Shown here: positions 15,636 through 22,559 of the stretch, in pieces | How positions within the stretch are numbered: position 1 is the stretch's first letter | How the letters are laid out: each line of letters starts with the position of its first letter | Origin: Candidatus Rokuibacteriota bacterium | GTDB taxonomy: Bacteria; Methylomirabilota; Methylomirabilia; Rokubacteriales; CSP1-6 | Direction: 5' to 3' | NCBI GenBank assembly: GCA_016209385.1 | Contig: JACQWB010000149.1 | Location: 1 to 39,024, forward strand | DNA: 39,024 bases | Notes under the pieces: generated by a model | What the model saw: the letters and a program-made list of their open reading frames with translations, nothing else | Told to the model about the DNA's origin: nothing | Databases searched by the model: none | Program-made: the position numbers and the translations under genes

Positions 15636-16805
15636 TCAGGGGGCGAGGCGCTCAAAGACGGGGCGCATGCGGTCGAGCCCCTTTCTGAGATTCTCTTCCG
15701 ACGTCGCGTACGAGATGCGCAGGTAGCCCTCGCCGTACTCGCCGAAGGCGGTCCCCCAGAGGAGGGCGACGCCGGCCTCCTCCAGGAGCCGCGTCGCGAT
15801 CTCCTTGGACGGCCGCTTGAGCTGCCTCACGTTCGGGAAGACATAAAACGCGCCGCGGGGGCGCTGGCAGGAGACGCCGGGCAGCTTGTTGAGCCCCTCC
15901 ACCACGAGGTCGCGACGGCGCTTGAACTCGGCCACCATGCGCGCCACGGGGGTCTGATCGCCCTGGAGCGCCGCGATTCCGGCGAGCTGGACGAAGGTCG
16001 CCGTGCACGAGGCCGAGTTCACCATCAGGCGGGTCAGGTGCTCGGCGAGCGGCGGCGGCATCACGCCGTAGCCCAGGCGCCAGCCGGTCATGGCGTAGGA
16101 CTTCGAGAAGCCGTCCAGGATGATCGTCAGCTCCTTCATCCCGGGCAGCCCCGCGATCGAGACGAACTCGCCCTCGTACAGGAACTGCCGGTAGATCTCG
16201 TCGGCCAGCACCGGGATCCGATGCGTCCGGGCGATCTCGGCGATCCGCTCGATCTGCCGGCGCTCGAGGACGCCGCCCGTCGGGTTCTGGGGCGAGTTGA
16301 TGATGATGAGCTTCGTCTTCTTCGAGACCTTCTGCTCGAAGAGCTCCAGATCGAAGCCGAAGCCCGACTCCTCGCGGAGCGGAATCGGCACCGGAACGCC
16401 GCCGACGAAGTTGATCACCGACTCGTAGATGGGGAAGCCCGGATTCGGGTAGACGACCTCGTCGCCCCGGTTCACGAGCGCCAGGATCGTGAAGAACATG
16501 ATGGGCTTGGCTCCCGGGGTCACCACGATTTCGTCCGCCGAAACCGGGATCCCGCGGGTCTGGCCGATGTGCTTGGCGATTGCCTCGCGCAGCTCCGGAA
16601 GCCCGGCGGAGGGGCCGTAGTGCGTGGCGCCCGCGTCGAGCGCCTCCTTGGCCGCCGCCTTGATGTGGGCGGGCGTGTCGAAGTCGGGCTCGCCGATCTC
16701 CAGGTGGATGATCTCCTTGCCCTGGCGCTCGAGCTGCTTGGCCTTCGCCAACACCTCGAACGCCGACTCGGTCCCAAGGCGCGCCATCCGCTCGGCAACG
16801 TTCAT
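15636..16805 (-). CDS. Class I/II aminotransferase (aspartate aminotransferase-like)
   Basis: A 389-residue fold-type I transaminase, subgroup I-gamma. Visible are EIGEPDFDTPAHI, GPSAGLPELREAIA, the PLP-stacking and Asn segment NSPQNPTGG, the Asp-Tyr segment LADEIYRQF, the Schiff-base Lys in DGFSKSYAMTGWRLGY, and the substrate Arg near YLRISYA. It probably uses aspartate/glutamate or an aromatic amino acid; sequence alone cannot decide. GGAGGGG sits 7 bases before ATG 16805, with a TATAAT box further upstream. It heads the minus-strand operon leading to the selenoprotein genes. Confidence 0.9.
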   Translation of the reverse strand: MNVAERMARLGTESAFEVLAKAKQLERQGKEIIHLEIGEPDFDTPAHIKAAAKEALDAGATHYGPSAGLPELREAIAKHIGQTRGIPVSADEIVVTPGAKPIMFFTILALVNRGDEVVYPNPGFPIYESVINFVGGVPVPIPLREESGFGFDLELFEQKVSKKTKLIIINSPQNPTGGVLERRQIERIAEIARTHRIPVLADEIYRQFLYEGEFVSIAGLPGMKELTIILDGFSKSYAMTGWRLGYGVMPPPLAEHLTRLMVNSASCTATFVQLAGIAALQGDQTPVARMVAEFKRRRDLVVEGLNKLPGVSCQRPRGAFYVFPNVRQLKRPSKEIATRLLEEAGVALLWGTAFGEYGEGYLRISYATSEENLRKGLDRMRPVFERLAP

Positions 16806-16831
16806 AGTGGTCCCCTCCGTGAGAGGTCCCC

Positions 16832-16839
16832 ATTATACT
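16832..16839. promoter_or_regulatory. Overlapping divergent -10 elements
   Basis: On the minus strand TATAAT (16837-16832) lies 26 bases before the aminotransferase ATG. On the plus strand TATACT (16834-16839) lies 7 bases before the GTG of the FGE-like gene, a spacing compatible with a leaderless transcript. I see no good -35 on either side. The 41-bp spacer would have to drive both genes, so they may compete. Confidence 0.4.
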
Positions 16840-16846
16840 GGACGCC

Positions 16847-17527
16847 GTGGAGTTCGTGGAGATCCCGGCGGGCAAGTTCTGGATGGGCTGGGAGGAGGGC
16901 CTCCCGGGGGAGGGCCCGCGCCATCCCGTCTGGGTGGACGACTTCGCCGTCGCGAAGGCGCCGGTCACCAACGCGGAGTACGGGCGCTTCCTCGAGATCA
17001 ACCCGATCGCGCCGCCGGCGTACTGGGGCGACCCGCGCTTCAGCGATCCGCGCCAGCCCGTGGTGGGGGTGAGCTGGCGGGAGGCGGTGGCCTTCTGCGA
17101 GTGGCTCACGCTGGAGACCGGTCAGACGCACCGGCTGCCGACCGAGGCCGAGTGGGAAAAGGCCGCGCGCGGCCGCCTGGACGGAGCGCGCTACCCGTGG
17201 GGCAAGGCCAAGGCCGAGGAGGTCTTCGCCGGGGTCACGCTCCCGCTGCGAGCGCCGCCTCCCGCCGGCTCAGGTCCCGCCAACGGCTACGATCTCACGG
17301 ACCTCTCGGGTTCCTGCCACGAGTGGTGCATGGACTGGTACGAAGAAGGCTACTACCTCGCGTCTCCGACGTTGAACCCCCGGGGCCCGCTGGCTGGAAC
17401 CCGGCGGGTGTCGCGCGGCGGCGCCTGGCGGCACCAGTTCCCCTGGAGCCCCGTGGCCCACCGCTCGAGCCTCCCCGCGCACCTCCGGTACTCGGACTAC
17501 AGCTTCCGCGTCGTCCGACTCCCGTAG
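16847..17527 (+). CDS. FGE/SUMF1-fold protein lacking the catalytic Cys pair
   Basis: A 226-residue protein of the formylglycine-generating-enzyme fold. VEFVEIPAGKFWMGWEEG is the usual opening, then HPVWVDDFAVAKAPVTNAEY, VVGVSWREAVAFCEWLT, THRLPTEAEWEKAARG, HEWCMDWYEEGYY and RVSRGGAWRHQ. The C-terminal segment (HRSSLPAHLRYSDYSFRVVR) has no Cys pair where true FGEs bind copper, so it should not oxidise sulfatase cysteines. This fold also serves as ligand-binding or non-heme iron domains. The start is GTG 16847 with no Shine-Dalgarno. It is the only large plus-strand gene in the window. Confidence 0.85.
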   Translation: MEFVEIPAGKFWMGWEEGLPGEGPRHPVWVDDFAVAKAPVTNAEYGRFLEINPIAPPAYWGDPRFSDPRQPVVGVSWREAVAFCEWLTLETGQTHRLPTEAEWEKAARGRLDGARYPWGKAKAEEVFAGVTLPLRAPPPAGSGPANGYDLTDLSGSCHEWCMDWYEEGYYLASPTLNPRGPLAGTRRVSRGGAWRHQFPWSPVAHRSSLPAHLRYSDYSFRVVRLP

Positions 17528-17529
17528 GA

Positions 17530-17606
17530 CAATCGGCGGGGGCCTCGACGGCCCCCTCCGAGACCTCCCCCACGACTCGGTTGCGCGGGCGAAGCCCGCG
17601 CTCGAA
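17530..17606 (+). repeat. Double-palindrome intergenic repeat, copy A
   Basis: This starts CAATCGG. Hairpin 1 is GGGGGCC (17538-17544), TCGAC, GGCCCCC (17550-17556). A linker with GAGACCTCCCCC follows, then hairpin 2, GCGCGGGC (17583-17590), GAA, GCCCGCGC (17594-17601), ending CTCGAA. It fills most of the gap between the FGE-like gene and the amidohydrolase, where the two genes converge. Copies B, C and D share the same order of parts. Confidence 0.75.
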
Positions 17607-17652
17607 ACGGTACTACTCCAACACGCTCGTGGCGCGCGCTCACAGGCGGCGG

Positions 17653-18897
17653 TCACGGACGAGTCGGAGCCTCCCGCCACCGCGCGTTGATGCGGAGCTC
17701 CTGCTCGATCGTCACCCGCCCGTTCTTCACGACCAGGGCGCGGGGCGGGAGCGCGGCCACGATATCTTCGGGGCGCTCGCACTCCCACACGACGAGATCG
17801 GCCCGGCACCCGATACTGAGGCCGTAGTCACGCAACCGGAGAATCCGAGCCGGATAGGTCGTGAGGGCGGCGACCAGCTCGCGCATCTCCGCGGGCGCCC
17901 CCATGTGCGCTGCCACGACGGCGATGAACGCCATGTGCGCGAGATCCGCGGTGCCGACAGGCGTAAACGGGTTGCGGACATTGTTCGACGCGAGCGCGAC
18001 CGGCACGCCTGCGGCCAAGAGACGGCGAATGGGTGTGAGGCCTCGCCTGACGTTCAGCTCGTCGCGACGGCCCGTCAGGTAGAGGTCCGTGGCTGGGAGG
18101 CAGATGACGCCGATGCCGGCCGCCGCGATGTCGGCGATGATCGCGTCGTGCTCGGACACCGGGAGCGCGGCGAGCTCGGTGAGGTGGCCGACCGCGACCC
18201 GCCCCTGCCAGCCCGCGCTGACGGTCTGTCGCGCGATCTCCCGGACGTGCAGGTGCTCAGGTTCGTCGAAGAAGTCTACGTGGAAGTCGGCGTCCACGTC
18301 GAACTCCCGGGCGAGGTTGAATACGCTGGCGATGTGCTCAGCCGGGTCCGTATCGTTATACGGGACGCCGCCGACCAGATCGGCGCCCATCGCGAGGGCC
18401 TGACGCAGGAGGGCCTCGGTCCCCGGCGCCTGGAGGATCCCTTCCTGGGCGAAGGCGCAGACCTGAAGGTCGAGCGCTGGCGCGTACTCTCGCTTGAGCG
18501 GCAGCACCGCCTCCATCCCCTGGAGGCCGACGATCGGATCCACGTCGACGTGGGTCCGCATGGCGGTCGTACCTCCCCCGATGGCCAGCTCGAGCACCTG
18601 CCGGGCCCGGGAGCGGATGTCCTCCACCGTGAAGCGCCGCTTCGCCTCTCCGGTCAGGCGGATCGCCTCTTCCACCGTCCCGGCAGCGCCGCTCACGCGA
18701 TCGGACAGGAGGGCCTTGTCCACATGGATGTGGGCCTCCACGAGCCCCGGCGTCACGACGCGGCCGCGCACCTCGACCGTCTCGCGAGCCGCCTCGCGCA
18801 CCGCCCCGATCGCGGTGATCCGCCCGTCGGCGATCGCCAGATCGGCAAGGCCGTCGCGATCTGGGAGACGGCAGGCCCGGAGCAGGAGGTCGATCAT
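17653..18897 (-). CDS. CodA/AtzC-like amidohydrolase with altered active-site residues
   Basis: A 414-residue metal-dependent hydrolase resembling cytosine deaminase and N-isopropylammelide hydrolase. The metal HxH is present in GLVEAHIHVDKALL (H56, H58), and RVAVGHLTELA supplies the later His (H238). By eye the catalytic Glu of the HxDE segment is Phe here (HVDFFDE), and the metal Asp of the GxDD/TDN segment is Asn (ASNNVRNPFTPVG). The reaction may therefore differ or the protein may bind without turnover. It is last in the minus-strand run from the TRAP transporter and so probably acts on an imported cyclic amide or ureide. Substrate is unknown. Confidence 0.82.
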   Translation of the reverse strand: MIDLLLRACRLPDRDGLADLAIADGRITAIGAVREAARETVEVRGRVVTPGLVEAHIHVDKALLSDRVSGAAGTVEEAIRLTGEAKRRFTVEDIRSRARQVLELAIGGGTTAMRTHVDVDPIVGLQGMEAVLPLKREYAPALDLQVCAFAQEGILQAPGTEALLRQALAMGADLVGGVPYNDTDPAEHIASVFNLAREFDVDADFHVDFFDEPEHLHVREIARQTVSAGWQGRVAVGHLTELAALPVSEHDAIIADIAAAGIGVICLPATDLYLTGRRDELNVRRGLTPIRRLLAAGVPVALASNNVRNPFTPVGTADLAHMAFIAVVAAHMGAPAEMRELVAALTTYPARILRLRDYGLSIGCRADLVVWECERPEDIVAALPPRALVVKNGRVTIEQELRINARWREAPTRP

Positions 18898-18913
18898 GGG
18901 GGCCGCTCGCGCG

Positions 18914-19441
18914 TCAGCGTCGTCGGGCGAGCCGCTTCTCCACGGTCAGGAGGCTTCCCTCCTGATCCGGCCGCCCGCCGTCGCGCGGGTAGGCGCGGAC
19001 GGCCTGGAGGAGCTTCTGGCCGGTGGCCGGGTCGAGCCGGCGGGCGAGCTTCACGCCCTCGATGCGCATGATCACGATCTCGGCCAGGCTCAGGATCCGG
19101 CAGCCCGGCTCCAGATGGCCGCCGAACGCCCCCTTCTTGTCGCAGAGGACGACGTGGGCGTGGACGTGGTAGTCCGCGATCACGCCGCTGATCGCGAGGA
19201 TTTCGGCCCCGCGCGGCGTCCGCCGGTTGTAGAAGCGCTTCGGCGGGAATGCCGAGCCCACCACTCCCGTCACCGACAGATCGGTGAGGCTTCCGAACCC
19301 GGTCAGGATCACGCCGTTCCGGATCTTCTCGGCGCGGCAGATCTCCCGAAGCGACTCGAGCAGCATCTCGCCGTAGGCGAGCCGCACCACCACGATGCTC
19401 CCGGCCCGCGCGCTGCGGGCGATCATGCGCTTCGCTGCCAT
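18914..19441 (-). CDS. PPC/DUF296 domain protein
   Basis: A 175-residue protein of the plant-and-prokaryote-conserved (PPC, DUF296) fold, a trimeric domain tied to AT-hook proteins in plants and of unknown role in bacteria. GSIVVVRLAYGEMLLESLRE opens it. GVILTGFGSLTDLSVTG, the HVHAHVVLCDK metal-like His motif and GGHLEPGCRILSLAEIVIM are diagnostic. GAGGGTGG lies just before ATG 19441. It sits 16 bases upstream of the amidohydrolase start and likely belongs to its unit. A role in binding or regulating the pathway's small molecule is possible but not shown. Confidence 0.8.
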   Translation of the reverse strand: MAAKRMIARSARAGSIVVVRLAYGEMLLESLREICRAEKIRNGVILTGFGSLTDLSVTGVVGSAFPPKRFYNRRTPRGAEILAISGVIADYHVHAHVVLCDKKGAFGGHLEPGCRILSLAEIVIMRIEGVKLARRLDPATGQKLLQAVRAYPRDGGRPDQEGSLLTVEKRLARRR

Positions 19442-19469
19442 GCCACCCTCGTTTCCGCCATCCGCCGGT

Positions 19470-19585
19470 CCGAGCGCCGGCTTTGCCGGCGCAATCCCGG
19501 GGGGAGGCTTCGGACGGGGCGGGTACCCGCGCCACACCCGCGCGCCAGCGCGGGGGGTCGGCGTGGGTGCGCCCCCCTCCGAGCA
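19470..19585 (-). repeat. Double-palindrome intergenic repeat, copy D (inverted)
   Basis: Opposite orientation to copies A-C. Read on the minus strand it goes TCGGAGGGGGG, a long GC hairpin region with CACCCACGCC, CCGTCCGAAGCCTCCCCCC, GGGATTGCGCCGGC-AAA-GCCGGCGCTCGG. The second hairpin is GCGCCGGC/GCCGGCGC (19475-19482 with 19485-19492 on the plus strand). It fills the gap between dctM and the PPC gene. Confidence 0.7.
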
Positions 19586-19589
19586 AGAG

Positions 19590-20873
19590 TTAGTATCCGA
19601 ACAGCCTCGGGACCCACAGGTAGAGGCCCGGGAAGTAGACACACAGGAACAGAACCCCGAACTGCAGCACGACGAACGGCCAGACGCCGCGGACGAGCCG
19701 CTCCATCGTGAGCCCCGACAGGCTCGCGACCACGAAGAGCACAACGCCGACCGGCGGCGTGAGCATGCCGATGACCAGGTTGAGCACGAAGACGAGCCCG
19801 AAGTGGAGTGGGTCGACGCCGTACTGGAGCGCGATCGGATGGAGGATCGGGACCAGCATGATGTACGCGGCGTTCGATTCCAGGAACATGCCGACGACGA
19901 TCAGGAACAGCATCACGAGGGTCAGGAACACCGTCGGGCTTGCCGTAACGGACTTGAGGAACGAGGCGACCGTCGCGGGCACCTGCTCGACGGTCAGGAG
20001 GAAGGTGACCGATGATGCCAGCGCGATCAGGATGACCACGATCGACGTCGTCGCGCCGCTCCGGACGAGCGCGGGCCAGAGATGCGCCAGCCTCAGCTCG
20101 CGTGTGACGAAGAAACCCACCACGAGGGCGTAGACCACCGCGATCGCCGCAGCCTCCGTCGCAGTGAACACGCCCCCGACCATGCCCCCGATCACGACCA
20201 CCGGCATCAGCAGCACCGGGAGCGCCTGCCACGTGCGAAGGGCCACGTCCCGGGCGCGGGGGCGCATCCCCGCCACAGGGTAGCCGCGGCGGCGCGCGAT
20301 CGCCCACGCGAGGGCCATCATGCCGCCCCCGATCAGGATTCCCGGCACCATCCCCGCGAGGAAGAGGCCGGCGATCGAGACGCTCGACCCCGCCATGATG
20401 GCGTAGACGATCATCGCCGCCGACGGCGGGATGATCGGCCCGATGTTCGCCGCGGCCGCGACGACGCCGGCGCCGAACTCCTCGTCGTACTCCCGCTTCA
20501 TCGGGCCGAGGAAGACGCTGGCGAGCGCGGCGGCGTCCCCGACCGCGGTGCCGGTCACGCCCGAGAGGATCATCTCGCACACCACGCACACGTGCGCCAG
20601 GCCCCCGCGGATATGCCCGACGAGGACGCGGGCGAACTCGACCAGGCGCGAGAGGATGCCGGCCGATTCCATCAGCTCCCCGGCCAGCATGAAGAGCGGG
20701 ATGGCGAGCAGCGGGAACGAGTCAACCGCCGCGAGCATCCGCTCGGGGATCATGCGGAGCGGCAGGTCCGAGGAGAAGAGCACGGCGGCCAGGCTCGAGA
20801 GGCCGAGCGCGAAGGCCACCGGCACCCCGAGGAGCGCCGTGGCGAAGAACGTCAGCGTGATCGCGGCGAGCAC
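19590..20873 (-). CDS. dctM: TRAP transporter large permease DctM
   Basis: A 427-residue integral membrane protein with about 12 hydrophobic segments. It is the ion-coupled translocation subunit of a TRAP transporter. FPLLAIPLFMLAGELMESAG, GTAVGDAAALASVF, NIGPIIPPSAAMIVYA and GMLTPPVGVVLFV are hallmark DctM stretches. The GTG at 20873 is chosen because VLAAITLTFFATALLGVP is where the family begins. It overlaps the end of dctQ by 22 bases. No Shine-Dalgarno is obvious, so coupling to dctQ is likely. Confidence 0.92.
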   Translation of the reverse strand: MLAAITLTFFATALLGVPVAFALGLSSLAAVLFSSDLPLRMIPERMLAAVDSFPLLAIPLFMLAGELMESAGILSRLVEFARVLVGHIRGGLAHVCVVCEMILSGVTGTAVGDAAALASVFLGPMKREYDEEFGAGVVAAAANIGPIIPPSAAMIVYAIMAGSSVSIAGLFLAGMVPGILIGGGMMALAWAIARRRGYPVAGMRPRARDVALRTWQALPVLLMPVVVIGGMVGGVFTATEAAAIAVVYALVVGFFVTRELRLAHLWPALVRSGATTSIVVILIALASSVTFLLTVEQVPATVASFLKSVTASPTVFLTLVMLFLIVVGMFLESNAAYIMLVPILHPIALQYGVDPLHFGLVFVLNLVIGMLTPPVGVVLFVVASLSGLTMERLVRGVWPFVVLQFGVLFLCVYFPGLYLWVPRLFGY

Positions 20874-21406
20874 AGGAGGCCGAGCAGCTGCACCGCCATG
20901 AGCAGCGCTCCGACGGGCACCGCCAGGTAGAACCAGAACACGCTGAAGCCGAGGGTGGAGGTCTGCTGCTCCCACTGGTCGGGGAGCACCGAGGCCCCAG
21001 TCACCACCACCACCAGGAGCAGCGCCAGCACGAGGACCCGCGCCCCGGCAAGCGCCCACTCGCGGAGGCCCGGCGAGAGTCGGTCCACCACCAGGGTCAC
21101 ACCGATGTGGCCGCCGTCGCGCAGGGCCAGGCTCGCCCCGAGGAAGCCCGCCCAGATGAAGCAGAAGCGCGACAGCTCCTCGGAGAAATAGAGGGAGCTG
21201 TTCAGGACGTAGCGGAAGAAGACCTCCGTGCTGATGACGGTGGCCATCGCGCCCATCGCGAGCGCGACGGCCACCCGCGTCAGCGCCGCCAGAACATCGA
21301 CGACAAACCGGAGGGGGCCTCGACGGCCCCCTCCGGCACCTCCCCCTTCGATTGCGCCGGCCGGGGACCCGCCCCGATGGGGCGGGTGGGCGCTCGAACC
21401 CGGCAT
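20852..21406 (-). CDS. dctQ: TRAP transporter small permease DctQ, N-terminus built from a repeat
   Basis: Small membrane subunit of the TRAP transporter, with 4 hydrophobic helices. Family-like sequence begins at LRFVVDVLAALTRVAVALAM and includes FFRYVLNSSLYFSEELSRF and LGASLALRDGGHIGV. The open frame extends upstream to ATG 21406, only 16 bases after the dctP stop, but residues 4 to about 35 are encoded by a copy of the double-palindrome repeat. There is no other ATG between the repeat and the first helix (only a GTG inside it). The simplest reading is that the repeat inserted in frame after the first codons. The real start is unresolved. Total 184 codons from 21406. Confidence 0.8.
   Translation of the reverse strand: MPGSSAHPPHRGGSPAGAIEGGGAGGGRRGPLRFVVDVLAALTRVAVALAMGAMATVISTEVFFRYVLNSSLYFSEELSRFCFIWAGFLGASLALRDGGHIGVTLVVDRLSPGLREWALAGARVLVLALLLVVVVTGASVLPDQWEQQTSTLGFSVFWFYLAVPVGALLMAVQLLGLLCSPRSR
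21304..21399 (+). repeat. Double-palindrome repeat, copy B, inside the dctQ 5' end
   Basis: Hairpin 1 is a perfect 12-bp stem, CCGGAGGGGGCC (21308-21319) and GGCCCCCTCCGG (21325-21336), with loop TCGAC. The linker CACCTCCCCC follows, then TTCGATTGCGCC and a second palindromic stretch (ACCCGCCCCGATGGGGCGGGT), ending GCGCTCGAA. The same blocks occur in copies A and C. It overlaps the apparent N-terminal codons of dctQ on the other strand. Confidence 0.75.
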
Positions 21407-21422
21407 GTCTCTTGCGTGACGT

Positions 21423-22397
21423 CTAGCGGTTGGCCGCGGCGAACCGGTCGATGAGGTCTTTCGTCAGCTCCTTCTCGAACTCCTTGTATACCGGAAGCGT
21501 TACCTCGCGGAACTTCTCGAGCGCCGGCGGCGACATCGTGTTGACCTGCATGCCCTTCTGCTTGAGCTGCTCGAGGCACTTCAGGTCGTCCTCGGCCGCC
21601 TGCTTCCGCTGGAACTCGGTCGCGCCGCGCGCGGCACGGTCGATGATCCCCTGCCGGTCCTTGGAGAGCCCGTCGTAGAAGCGCTTGTTCATGATGGCGC
21701 CCATCAGGTCGTAGAAGTGGCCGCTCACCGAGAGGTACTTCTGCACCTCGTAGAATTTCAGGTTCAGGGTGTTGCAGAAGGGGTTCTCGTGCCCGTCGAT
21801 GACGCCCTGCTGCATCGCCGAGTAGACCTCCTTGATGTCCATCGGCACCGGGTTCGCGCCGAGCAGCTTGAACGTCCGGAGATGAACGCTGTTGTTCTGG
21901 AGACGGATCTTGAGCCCGGAGAGATCGTCCCGCGTCGTGATCGGCCGCTTGCTGTTCGTCATGTGCCGCCAGCCGTTCTCCCAGAACCCGAGGTTCTTGA
22001 AGCCCGCCTTCTCCATCTCGCGCTCGATCTCCTTGCCGATGGGCCCGTCGAGGACGCGGAAGGCCGTCTCGCGATCCTTGAAGATGAACGGCAGGTTGAA
22101 CACGCCGAGCTTCGACACGAAGCCGGTCATGAAGGCCGTGGACAGGTAGGCGGCCTGGAGGGTACCGGTCTTCACCTGGTCGAGGTTGTCCTTGGCGCCT
22201 CCGAGCTGCATCGCCGGGAATGTGTCCACCAGCATGCCGCCGGCCGACAGCCGTTCCACTTCGTGCTTGAAGACCTCCATGGCCCGCGAGTTCGAGTTCT
22301 CTGGCGGCAGGTTTCCCGCGAAGCGGATCTTGACCTGCTGCGCGCTGGCCGGCGTGGCCAGGACGAGCGTGACCGCGAGCGCGAGTAAGGCTTTCAT
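21423..22397 (-). CDS. dctP: TRAP transporter substrate-binding protein DctP
   Basis: A 324-residue periplasmic binding protein that delivers a (usually carboxylate) ligand to DctQM. The signal peptide is MKALLALAVTLVLATPASAQ. Family features are KIRFAGNLPPENSNSRAM, FKHEVERLSAGGMLVDTFPA, the carboxylate-binding Arg in DLSGLKIRLQNNSV and GVIDGHENPFCNT. GGAGG sits 7 bases before ATG 22397. Gene order is P-Q-M on the minus strand. Ligand cannot be read from sequence; the neighbours suggest an amide or ureide-derived acid. Confidence 0.93.
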   Translation of the reverse strand: MKALLALAVTLVLATPASAQQVKIRFAGNLPPENSNSRAMEVFKHEVERLSAGGMLVDTFPAMQLGGAKDNLDQVKTGTLQAAYLSTAFMTGFVSKLGVFNLPFIFKDRETAFRVLDGPIGKEIEREMEKAGFKNLGFWENGWRHMTNSKRPITTRDDLSGLKIRLQNNSVHLRTFKLLGANPVPMDIKEVYSAMQQGVIDGHENPFCNTLNLKFYEVQKYLSVSGHFYDLMGAIMNKRFYDGLSKDRQGIIDRAARGATEFQRKQAAEDDLKCLEQLKQKGMQVNTMSPPALEKFREVTLPVYKEFEKELTKDLIDRFAAANR

Positions 22398-22439
22398 GGT
22401 CTTCCTCCTCTGACGCGATGGGGCGCAGGGCCCCGCCGC

Positions 22440-22540
22440 ACAATCGGAGGGGGACACCCACGCCTTCGGCGTGGGTACCCGGGCCCCCTCCGAGGCCTCC
22501 CCCAGGAATCGGTTGCGCGGGCCAAGTCCGCGCTCGAAGG
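22440..22540 (+). repeat. Double-palindrome intergenic repeat, copy C
   Basis: Nested hairpin: outer arms GGAGGGGG (22447-22454) and CCCCCTCC (22484-22491) enclose the inner perfect stem ACCCACGCC (22456-22464), TTC, GGCGTGGGT (22468-22476). The linker GAGGCCTCCCCC follows, then ATCGGTTGCGCGGGC-CAA-GTCCGCGCTCGAA. It lies between dctP and the racemase-like gene. The outer arms are shared with copies A and B while the inner stem differs, as if the loop had been swapped. Confidence 0.75.
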
Positions 22541-22559
22541 GCATTACTCCGCCACGCGC

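Noticed and set aside
16624-19071. Very long plus-strand frame running across the FGE-like gene and the amidohydrolase
   Set aside because: It crosses three real genes in the wrong frame and shows no recognisable domain.
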